From assembly GCA_025352665.1 (NCBI GenBank), contig JANXSM010000005.1, positions 1 through 45,802 on the forward strand: a DNA stretch of 45,802 nt, given 5' to 3'. The DNA comes from Rhodospirillales bacterium. Its GTDB lineage: Bacteria > Pseudomonadota > Alphaproteobacteria > Acetobacterales > Acetobacteraceae. The notes beneath the pieces were generated by a model that did not search any database, had not been told where the DNA came from, and saw nothing but the letters and a program-made list of their open reading frames with translations. This document shows, in pieces, positions 1-6,789 of this stretch. Position numbers and translations under genes: made by a program. Position 1 is the stretch's first letter. Each line of letters begins with the position of its first letter.

Positions 1-143
1 GTGTCACCCACCACTGCGATATCCTGGAAACCGGCAATGACTCCTTCCGCTTCAAGCAACGCAAAAAACAGCCGAAATCCGGCTGACAAAGTGGAAACTT
101 TTGGACGCTGTTTGGTGGAAACTATTCAACGCTGATTGACACA
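1..143 (+). mobile_element. Right end of an IS21-family insertion sequence (partial)
   Basis: The window opens inside an IS. An open frame ends at 86 with an IstB-like C-terminus, followed by two direct copies of a 20-base unit at 91-110 and 115-134. Both begin GTGGAAACT and end ACGCTG, with a 24-base period. The segment ends in TTGACACA at 143. Repeated terminal sequences and a TGT...ACA outer end are usual for IS21 elements. The left end lies outside the window, so completeness cannot be judged and no target duplication can be checked. Confidence 0.65.
3..86 (+). CDS. istB: IstB-like IS21 helper ATPase, C-terminal 27 residues only
   Basis: Only the last 27 codons and the stop are inside the window. 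The peptide contains HHCDILETGNDSFRFK, a tail I associate with IstB, the AAA+ helper of IS21 transposition. The ATPase core is upstream of the window and cannot be inspected. The stop lies just before the terminal repeats of the element, which is where the istB stop is expected. The family call rests on this short motif and the flanking IS end. Confidence 0.6.
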   Translation, partial: VTHHCDILETGNDSFRFKQRKKQPKSG

Positions 144-205
144 TCCCGGGGCGGCTTTTTCGATTCCGGCGATCCAAGATCCGCTAGCGTCAGCAGCGAA
201 GGGAT

Positions 206-1060
206 TCAGAACAAGGCGCCAATCACATGGATCCAATGGATCACAGCATCAGTCACTGTCTGGATCATGTCGGGGAGGCTGAGCGCTTTACCCTCCGAAA
301 ATGAGACGGTCCCCCATATCAATCCCACTCGTATCGTGTCCTCGACGGCCTTCTCGGCGACCTTAACAAATCTCGCACGCAACCACTTGCCAGCACGGGA
401 TATCAGCGACGCGGCGGACGCGACCTTGAGGGCATCAGGCTGGGCTTTGTCCAGCTCGGAGCCGATGTCGGCGATCGACGCTTCTACTTCCGTTACGGAC
501 GGAACCTCGTCGTCCTCTGGCGCGCCGTTATGACCTATACCGGGAGCTGATCTCGGGAGGCTCGCCAGTTCTTTCCGCAGCGCGGTGAGGTGCCGGGACA
601 CCACCTCCCGTTGAGCCAGATCCTCCGGGACGCCAAACGAAACCGGGAAGCCACCCTCAAGTCGCCGGACAATGTCTTCGATACCTTCCGGCTCGGTCGG
701 GCGGTCATCCTCCTCGGTATCTCTCTCGAGGCTAGCTCGATATGTCGGATGTTGCGAGGTCGGTGCCCACTCGACTGTGCCGTCATATTCAACGAGTTCA
801 ACTGCCTCCTGCATGCGCTCGTCGCTCACCAGCTCGCCGAACTCGTCCCCGAGCTCGTCCTGGGCGTCGTAGGGGCCTCCCCATACGTAGTTGTATTCGC
901 CGTCGTTCCGGGGTGTCTCTTGGACCGGATCCTCGTAGTAGGTCTCGAACCAGTGCTTCATGTAGGCAAGCTGCTTCGCGCGTCCGAGCCGTTTGAATTG
1001 CGAACGGGTCACCCCGACTTCGAGGTCGTCTTCTGAGAAGTATCGGTGTCTCTCGGCCAT
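206..1060 (-). CDS. Hypothetical protein with GIGHNG motif and hydrophobic C-terminus
   Basis: This 284-residue protein is not recognised. It starts at ATG with AGAGG eight bases upstream. The N-terminal half is acidic and rich in aromatic residues (residues about 1-130). A short motif PGIGHNGAP lies near residue 172; IGHN-type motifs recur in accessory proteins of alphaproteobacteria, in my experience of such sequences. A helical stretch with many acidic residues follows, and the last 40 residues hold hydrophobic segments that could sit in or on the membrane. It is the last gene of a minus-strand row that includes a methyltransferase-nuclease and a nucleotidyltransferase-like pair, so a defence or mobile-island role is possible but unproven. 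Confidence 0.6.
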   Translation of the reverse strand: MAERHRYFSEDDLEVGVTRSQFKRLGRAKQLAYMKHWFETYYEDPVQETPRNDGEYNYVWGGPYDAQDELGDEFGELVSDERMQEAVELVEYDGTVEWAPTSQHPTYRASLERDTEEDDRPTEPEGIEDIVRRLEGGFPVSFGVPEDLAQREVVSRHLTALRKELASLPRSAPGIGHNGAPEDDEVPSVTEVEASIADIGSELDKAQPDALKVASAASLISRAGKWLRARFVKVAEKAVEDTIRVGLIWGTVSFSEGKALSLPDMIQTVTDAVIHWIHVIGALF

Positions 1061-1099
1061 CGTATTATCCTCTCAGGCCGACCGGGTGCGTCTGCGCAG

Positions 1100-2789
1100 T
1101 CATAGAAAGCCTGGCTGGGCATCAGCTTCTTTCCCGGCCTTCCTGAAGACGGATGTGACCATGGGGATCTGCGGCTTGTGGTGCTCGAACAGTTGCTGGA
1201 TGGTCATGATCTGGATCTTCGGAACCTTGGCGTGATGCGGTGGCTCATAGAAGCCCGCCTTCGCAGCTTCGATCAGCATCGGTTTCGTCGGGGGCGCCAG
1301 CGTGATGAAGACTCCGATCTTCGCCTTCTCGTGCGTCACGGTGGTGATCAAGCCCTTCACCATGGCCACGCCGACGTTCGTGCCGCCCTTGACGGATACT
1401 ATGGCCCGCTCGGTGACCTTGCCGTCGGGCTTGAAATAGATGAACCCGTCGATGCCTCCATCCGCCCCCTTTTTCCTGCCTCCGAACGGGACTGCTTCGA
1501 CCAGCGACACAGCCCACCACTGAAATTGATACTTGTCCGCGAGTGCCAGTGCCTGTGCGCCACCCATGTCTTTCGGGGTGCCATGCACGGTGAAGGTGAC
1601 GGCTGGGAAAGCGTCCTTGAGCCTCTTTTCGATCAGACTGATGGCAAGGTGCGTGACGTCGATCCCGATCCACTTCCTGTCCAGCTTCTGGGCAGCATGG
1701 ATTGACGTTCCGCAGCCGCAAAACGGGTCGAGAACCACGTCCCCGGGGGTTCGAGGATGCGGCGACAATGCGCTCGAGCAGCGCGACGGGCTTTTGCGTC
1801 GGATATCCGAGCCGCTCGCTCCCGACCGGGTTGATCCGGTCCACGACCGTCCAGACGTCGCCCAGCGCCTTCCCCTTCAACTGGCTCCGGTATCGCTTGT
1901 ATTGCGGCATCCCGTCCCCGCTGGGGATGTAGATCGCGCCGAGGCCGTCGAGCACGTCCAGCTTCTCCTGCGTGCTCATGGCTGCCGCCGCGTCGGCGCC
2001 CACTGCATCGACGATGACCTCTTTGGGGATGGCCCAGTGACGGTGGATCTTCGACGGGTCGTGGCCGCGCCATGGCTTGCCGCTGTCCCCGGTGCGGACT
2101 CCGGCGCCCGTGATGTCCGCCCGCCAATGCAGCCGCCCGTCGCCGTCGTCGAACTTGTAATACTTGTCCAGGTAGGCGGCCTCGTAGCCGATGCGAGGCT
2201 CGTTCCAGACCCGGGCTGCCGACTTCTGGTAGTAGAGAATGACGTCGTGGACGGGCGCGTAGCGCTTGGCGCTGCTGTGGGCGGGCGTCCGCTGCCAGAT
2301 GATCTCGCTGCGGTAGTTCCTGGCCCCGAACACCGAGTCCAGCAGGATTTTGAGGTAATGGGATGCCGTGGGATCGCAGTGCAGGTAGATGCTCCCGGTC
2401 GCCTTCAGCACCCTGTGCATCTCGAGCATGCGGACCGCCATCATGACGAGGTAGGCCAACATGTCGTTCTCGCCGAGGAAGGCCCGCATGGCCCTGATCA
2501 TCTCCGCGGCGTCGGTGTTGCCGCTGGACAAGACTTGGTCGAATGCCTCCTCGGCGTTGGCGTTCCAATGCCAAGTGTCCTCGAAAGCCTGGATCTGGGC
2601 CGGGGACTGCTCACCCGACGGCGCACGGAAGAGCACGTTGTAATTCGCGTCGGAGTTGAAGGGTGGGTCGAGATAGATGAGGTCGACGCTTTCGTCTGGA
2701 ATGTGCGCCCGCATGATCTCGAGGTTGTCGCCGTAGTAAAGGTGGCTCCCCGTCAGAGGCAGCTTGAGCATGTCTGAGGCAGCGGCCAT
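1100..2789 (-). pseudogene. DNA adenine methyltransferase fused to Mrr-like nuclease domain, frameshifted
   Basis: Two overlapping frames together encode one protein of about 560 residues. The first part (start 2789, RBS AGGAAA) has the target-recognition and catalytic motif DPPFNS at residues 41-46; the late SAM-binding motif DPFCGCGTS lies in the second frame. Catalytic motif before FxGxG is the order of beta-class N6-adenine methyltransferases. After it comes GRKKGADGGIDG and IVSVKGG, which fit an Mrr/PD-(D/E)XK-type nuclease domain fused to the C-terminus, a known architecture. The frames join at the CCCCGGGGG tract, 1741-1749. Removing one base there restores a continuous protein across SSNP/GDVVLDPF. 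Either the gene is broken, it is phase-variable, or the base is a sequencing error. It could act as a stand-alone restriction-modification enzyme if intact. Confidence 0.8.
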
Positions 2790-2898
2790 GTCGGGTTTCC
2801 TGGGCGCGGCGCGTCACCCGACGGGCAGGTCGCCATGATTCGTTCTAGGGATGCTCCCGGCGTAGCGGCAAGCCGTCAAGGGCATGGCCACCAACGCG

Positions 2899-3828
2899 TC
2901 AGTCGTCGACGGCCTTCAGGGACGCCAGACGATACCGGGTCGTCTCCTCTCCGGTGGAATACCGGGTCGTGACGTCGGAATGGATTACGGCCTCGTAGGT
3001 GCGGTTGACCGTCCAGTCGCGGTGGGTCTGGAACGCCTTGTCGAGCTGCCCCTTGTAGGAATCGCCGCCCGGCTCGACGAGGTGGAAAGTCTTGAACACC
3101 GAATCGAACCCCACCAGGGTCCCGGTGACATCGAGCCTCTGCTCCACGACGTCGCTGGTCAGCGAGATCAGGTTCGCGAGGCGACCGAAGTGCTTCGCTT
3201 CCAGATATCGGCCGGACTCGATCCTGTTCGAGTTGGTCCACCGGAGATCCAGGTCGTAGCCCGACTCGTAGTTGGTCTCGGCCCAGTCATAGAGCTTCTT
3301 GACGGCGGCGGGACCGAGCTTGCGGGCGGCGTCCCTCAGCTCAAAGTTGTCCGCGATGTCGAATACCTGGTTGATCGTCTGCACCACGTCGTCGAACCGG
3401 GTGAAGAACAGCCCTCGCTCGCTGGGGGCCAGCAGCACGACGCCCAGTGACCCGGCGAAGGACCACCCGAACAGAAGCTCGCTCTCCTTCTTGGCCTGCT
3501 TGGTCATGCCCGCCTTGACGCGCGGCTGCCCCTTGAGCGCGTCGAACACGTACGAGACGGCCTCCTGGAAGGCGTCCAGCGACCGCGAGACGCCCTGCAA
3601 CAGGAAGTCGTCGGAGACATGGCGGACCAGCCGATACCGGACGACGTCGACTTGCTCGGTGGCCGCCACGTCGTAGAGGTCGCCTTCGGCCCGTTCGGAA
3701 AGCTGCAACGCGGAGGCGAGGTTGACCCTAAGGGACATGTCGTCCGGGTTCTTGGCCAGCCGCGCCTCAAAGGCTGACACCAGCCCCGCGGCCTCCCGGG
3801 CGCGTTTAAGGAAGAAGCCGTAGTCCAA
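2899..3828 (-). CDS. Hypothetical protein, partner of the nucleotidyltransferase-fold gene
   Basis: This 309-residue protein is not recognised. It starts at TTG (3828) with GGGAG seven bases upstream; no ATG fits better. The start lies inside the 3' end of the preceding gene (23-base overlap), so the two are very likely translated together. No signal peptide or clear membrane span is visible. There is a hydrophobic patch, WSFAGSLGVVLLAPS, near residues 147-161; the rest is mixed helix and strand with many charged residues and no obvious catalytic motif. The tight coupling to a small nucleotidyltransferase-like protein, beside a modification gene, suggests a two-gene defence or toxin-antitoxin-like module. 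That role is inference. Confidence 0.6.
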   Translation of the reverse strand: MDYGFFLKRAREAAGLVSAFEARLAKNPDDMSLRVNLASALQLSERAEGDLYDVAATEQVDVVRYRLVRHVSDDFLLQGVSRSLDAFQEAVSYVFDALKGQPRVKAGMTKQAKKESELLFGWSFAGSLGVVLLAPSERGLFFTRFDDVVQTINQVFDIADNFELRDAARKLGPAAVKKLYDWAETNYESGYDLDLRWTNSNRIESGRYLEAKHFGRLANLISLTSDVVEQRLDVTGTLVGFDSVFKTFHLVEPGGDSYKGQLDKAFQTHRDWTVNRTYEAVIHSDVTTRYSTGEETTRYRLASLKAVDD

Positions 3829-4312
3829 TTTCGGTCTCCCCCAATCTGATCGTCGGCAAGCCCTTGAGCCACGCGACGCGCGTCACGCACCAGAGATCGG
3901 AAAGGTAGTTCCGATAGTGTTCGGTCAGGGCATAATCAGGATGATCGCGCGGGCGCAGCACGGCAACGAAGGTGTGGAGGTCGGGCCTGAGCGGCTGTGC
4001 GGCAAGAGCCAAGAGGCTCTGTTGGACGGCGGGGTCCAATGCGTCGAACACGTCACCGTCGACCATGACGCTGAGGTCGATGTCCTCCTGCTCCTCCTTC
4101 GCCGTCACGAAGCTGCCGTCCACCCATATGTCGCAAGCGGGAACAGATCCGGCCAGCGCCGTCACGAAACGGGCGAGGGCAGCCATGAGACGCGGGCGCG
4201 ATGCCGACGTGGCAAACGGCGTGACGCAGAGGTCACCGAGCGCCTGGACAGACATGACCCTTCGCCCTGGTGCCAGCAGGGGAGGGTATTCCGGCTTCGG
4301 TCCGCCTGCCAT
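3806..4312 (-). CDS. Nucleotidyltransferase-fold protein (DUF6932-like)
   Basis: The 168-residue protein carries WVDGSFVTAKEEQEDIDLSV near residues 62-81. This matches the GS...(D/E)xD pattern of the polymerase-beta nucleotidyltransferase fold, as in MNT antitoxins and DUF6932 proteins. The metal-binding pair would be the D-I-D at about residues 77-79. There is no other recognised domain. The start at 4312 has a weak ribosome site; an alternative ATG lies 19 codons in (4255) behind AAGGG. It is the first gene of a two-gene overlap with the unknown 309-residue protein. A perfect-arm palindrome sits 57 bases upstream of the start and may be its operator. Enzymatic activity and substrate cannot be told from sequence. 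Confidence 0.6.
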   Translation of the reverse strand: MAGGPKPEYPPLLAPGRRVMSVQALGDLCVTPFATSASRPRLMAALARFVTALAGSVPACDIWVDGSFVTAKEEQEDIDLSVMVDGDVFDALDPAVQQSLLALAAQPLRPDLHTFVAVLRPRDHPDYALTEHYRNYLSDLWCVTRVAWLKGLPTIRLGETEIGLRLLP

Positions 4313-4368
4313 CAGTCGGCACGGATCCGGCCCATGATCCGGTCACACTCACGCCTCAAGTCCATGCT

Positions 4369-4402
4369 CCTCCCCGTTGCGACGATCGTTGCAACGGGGA
4401 GG
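4369..4402. repeat. 34-base near-perfect palindrome upstream of the nucleotidyltransferase-fold gene
   Basis: The arms CCTCCCCGTTGC (4369-4380) and GCAACGGGGAGG (4391-4402) pair perfectly. The centre ACGATCGT is itself a palindrome, with one G-T pair between centre and arms, so the whole element folds on itself almost without a loop. It is placed to be an operator for the minus-strand gene starting at 4312. Lack of a T run argues against a simple terminator. It could also be a recombination site of the island. Confidence 0.6.
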
Positions 4403-4447
4403 ATTGCGCCGTGAAGGTGCGCTGCATAACCCCACCCAACCACAAAA

Positions 4448-4568
4448 TCGACCACAGTCGTTGTGGTCTGCCCGCACATTTGGGACCACCATACCACTTT
4501 CGGTAGACCGTAAGTAACTGCATACGTTGAAAATATTGCATGCCCAGTCTGTATGTCGACCACAGTCG
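4448..4568. repeat. Direct repeat TCGACCACAGTCG (two copies) with an inverted repeat
   Basis: The 13-base sequence TCGACCACAGTCG occurs at 4448-4460 and again at 4556-4568, eight bases from the broken tRNA fragment. The first copy overlaps a 7-base inverted repeat, GACCACA (4450-4456) and TGTGGTC (4462-4468). Repeats of this kind beside a tRNA remnant could be integrase binding sites, but no integrase is in the window. The rest of 4313-4576 shows no gene that I can support. Confidence 0.5.
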
Positions 4569-4576
4569 AAGGCGTG

Positions 4577-4618
4577 GGTTTTCAAGACCGCTGCCTTAAA
4601 CCACTCGGCCACCCATCC
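4577..4618 (-). pseudogene. tRNA-Ser(TGA), 5' half only
   Basis: Read on the minus strand from 4618, the sequence has a 7-base acceptor strand (GGATGGG), T8, G9, the GCCGAG D-arm, and the anticodon arm GCGGT with loop CTTGAAA (anticodon TGA). The 3' side of the anticodon stem starts correctly as ACC and then departs: the next two bases cannot pair. No variable arm, T-loop TTCGAAT or matching acceptor 3' strand follows. The gene is therefore cut at about 4577, where the accessory DNA begins. A working copy must exist elsewhere if this serine tRNA is needed. Confidence 0.8.
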
Positions 4619-4619
4619 C

Positions 4620-4637
4620 TGGTCTGGTGCCAGACCA
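4620..4637. repeat. Small inverted repeat upstream of the tRNA remnant
   Basis: TGGTCTGG (4620-4627) and CCAGACCA (4630-4637) form an 8-base stem with a 2-base gap immediately 5' of the tRNA-Ser fragment on its strand. The function is not clear. It could be a leftover of the tRNA leader or a protein-binding site. The remainder of 4638-4758 contains nothing I can name. Confidence 0.35.
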
Positions 4638-4758
4638 ACTCCTGCTTTAGCTGTGTTTTGGTGGCATTTCCAGCCCAGTGCACGCCCGGTTTGCCAAGGC
4701 TCGGCGGTTTGGCCTAAGTTTGCCGATAATGTTTCAACCGTTGTTTCGATGAGGCCAA

Positions 4759-5772
4759 ATGATCCTGCGCAATGGTCTGGCGGCGGCAGGGGTTGCCGGC
4801 GCGGTTGCTCTGGTCGCGCTGTCCACTTCGGCGACTGCTGAACTGGCGCCGACGGACCCGGCCGCCATTTTTTCAATCCAGGGAGAGAACGCCTCGATCT
4901 CTTCGGCGCGACTGACGGACCGGTTCTATACCAACGGCATCATGCTTGGCTGGACATCGCCGACCGATTACGCGCCGGCGGTGGCCGGGATCGGGCGGAC
5001 GATCTTCGGTGAGGGGCGGCAGCGCGTGGCGGTGGATATCAGCCAACAATTATACACGCCGGCCGACACCGCCATCGTCAATCCGTCGAAGAAGGATCGC
5101 CCCTATTCCGGCGTGTTGCTGGCGCGGTTCTCAGAGACCAGCGACACCATGACATCGCGCAGCACAATCGGGTTGAGCTTGGGCATTGTCGGGCCGTCCG
5201 CATTGGGCGAGCAAATACAAAATGGGTTTCACGACCTGATCGGGCAAGGCCACAACAACGGCTGGAACACCCAGCTACATGACGAGCCGGTCGCCAATAT
5301 TGATATTTCTCGGGTTTGGCGGCTACCGACGGGATCGGTGTTGGGCCTAGAGACCGACGCGTTGCCGGCCGCAGCGGTGGATCTCGGCACGCTGCGGATC
5401 GCGGGCACGGCGAGCGTGAATTTCCGGCTGGGTCAGGGGCTGGAGAGCGACTTCGGCGCTCCGAGAATTCGCGCTCTGGCTGGCGGCAACGCGTTCACTC
5501 GCCCGGTGAACGGCGGGATCGGCTGGTACGTTTTCGCTGGCCTCACCGGGCAGGCGGTGGCACGGGACGTAACGCTGGATGGCAACACCTGGCGGAATAC
5601 CAATCGCGGCGTGGACTTGACCCCGCTGGTAGGCCAGGCGCAGGCGGGGCTGGCGGTGCTCGCCTATGGTGCGCGGCTTAGCTACACTCACGTGATCGAG
5701 ACCCAGGAATTCAAGCATCAGCGTGGCGGGCCGCATCAGTTCGGCGTTCTGGCGCTGTCTGTGCGGTTCTAA
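4759..5772 (+). CDS. lpxR: LpxR-like (DUF2219) outer-membrane lipid A deacylase family protein
   Basis: LpxR is an outer-membrane beta-barrel that removes the 3'-linked acyloxyacyl chain of lipid A. This 337-residue protein starts with a signal peptide ending near residue 27 (STSATA). It has family motifs TDRFYTNGIMLGW, DRPYSG, QNGFHDLIGQ with the likely catalytic His, and an FGVLALSVRF end typical of a barrel terminus. The start has GAGG four bases upstream. By motif comparison with the Salmonella enzyme, the N-terminal Asn-Asp pair is Asn-Ala here (GENASI), and the Glu six residues after the His is Gly. Activity on lipid A is thus uncertain although the fold call is good. It is transcribed alone, divergent from the tRNA remnant. 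Confidence 0.8.
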   Translation: MILRNGLAAAGVAGAVALVALSTSATAELAPTDPAAIFSIQGENASISSARLTDRFYTNGIMLGWTSPTDYAPAVAGIGRTIFGEGRQRVAVDISQQLYTPADTAIVNPSKKDRPYSGVLLARFSETSDTMTSRSTIGLSLGIVGPSALGEQIQNGFHDLIGQGHNNGWNTQLHDEPVANIDISRVWRLPTGSVLGLETDALPAAAVDLGTLRIAGTASVNFRLGQGLESDFGAPRIRALAGGNAFTRPVNGGIGWYVFAGLTGQAVARDVTLDGNTWRNTNRGVDLTPLVGQAQAGLAVLAYGARLSYTHVIETQEFKHQRGGPHQFGVLALSVRF

Positions 5773-5933
5773 TCTCGGACCTAAACGCACAACATACTTT
5801 AGCAGTCTGTCGGGTTTGGGCCAATAACCAACCTTTTGGAGCAATATACGAACAGAGAACTACCAATTGTGTTGATGAATAATCGATGTGGTTCACCGCA
5901 CATTAGGTCATTGCGCGCAATGATCTAATTTAA

Positions 5934-6684
5934 TACCAACTTGCTTAAAGACTGACATACGCCCAGTTGCGAGCGCCGGTCGAAGTTATCCGGGTGGGAT
6001 CTGCGATGAGCCAGGTCCAGGCTGTTTTGCAGGCGTCCAGGATATCGTCGTAGCTGTCCCAGACCAGGGCACAGAGTTTGTTTTGACGTAGATAGTCCCA
6101 GACATTCTCCATTGGGTTCAACTCGGGGCTTTAGGGCGGCAAATGCAGTAGGACGATGGATGAACCGGCCGCGGCTGGAGCAGGGTCAGACCGAGCTTGC
6201 CGAGCCAGGCACCTATCGTGTTCTCATGCACCCCGACCGACCACCGGCGCGCCACTTCCGCCCGTAGATCCACACATCGCCAGCGCACGACTTTGTGGAT
6301 GGCGGGATCGGGACCCTTGATGACCAGTACACGCAGCTCCGCCTTTTGCGCCTCCGTCAGGAAGGGCTCGCGGCCTGGGCTCTTGCGGGACTTCAGACCC
6401 GCGATCCCCTCGGCGTTGTAGCGATGCACCCATTCACTCAGAGTCTGACGGTCCATTCCGCTGAGCTCCGCTGCCTCACTGCGGGACCGACCCTCCAGAA
6501 CCAAAGCCAGTGGCAGGATGCGACGAACCTGAACCCCTTCGGTGCATTTGGCCGATGCCGCCCGCAGCCCAGATGCCGTAAACTCGTCCCGCGTGACCTT
6601 AACTGCCAAACCCATATCCCCACTCCTGCCTGCGAATCGCAGCCCGGTGGTATCGAATCAGAGTTCAAGCAAGATGGGAATCTC
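5934..6684 (-). mobile_element. Decayed IS630-family element
   Basis: Terminal inverted repeats can be aligned: left end (about 5934-5955) and right end (about 6655-6684, read on the minus strand) share CCA, then CTTGCTT, an AA pair and CTGA. Inside is a transposase gene with its middle deleted. The element is therefore not autonomous. A TA target duplication, expected for this family, cannot be defined with confidence. Bases 5773-5933 before it hold nothing that I recognise. Confidence 0.65.
5945..6615 (-). pseudogene. IS630-family transposase, internally deleted
   Basis: The N-terminal part (start 6615) has the helix-turn-helix region with RSEAAELSGMDRQTLSEWV and the second winged-helix region up to LQPRP. 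Near 6163 it jumps out of frame to the C-terminal end of the protein, which reads IVLLHLPP, a stop codon where this family normally has Tyr, then SPELNPMENVWDYLRQ to a natural stop at 5945. The LNPMENVW stretch holds the last Glu of the DDE triad. About 120 residues with the two catalytic Asp are missing. The gene has three lesions: deletion, frame change and a nonsense codon. Confidence 0.85.
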
Positions 6685-6789
6685 TAGAGAGTCAGGCTCA
6701 TCCGGGATTGGTATTCGACCATCCACTTTTTGCACCAGCGATTGTTCGTTTGATAAACTGAACAAAACTCTGTGACCGATTGTGCAGGC

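Noticed and set aside
1533-2777. A 414-residue plus-strand frame across the methyltransferase
   Set aside because: It is antisense to conserved methyltransferase motifs and has no likeness to any protein family.
4561-4650. A complete tRNA-Ser gene
   Set aside because: The acceptor, D-arm and anticodon loop are right, but the 3' half of the anticodon stem fails to pair, and no T-arm or 3' acceptor strand follows.
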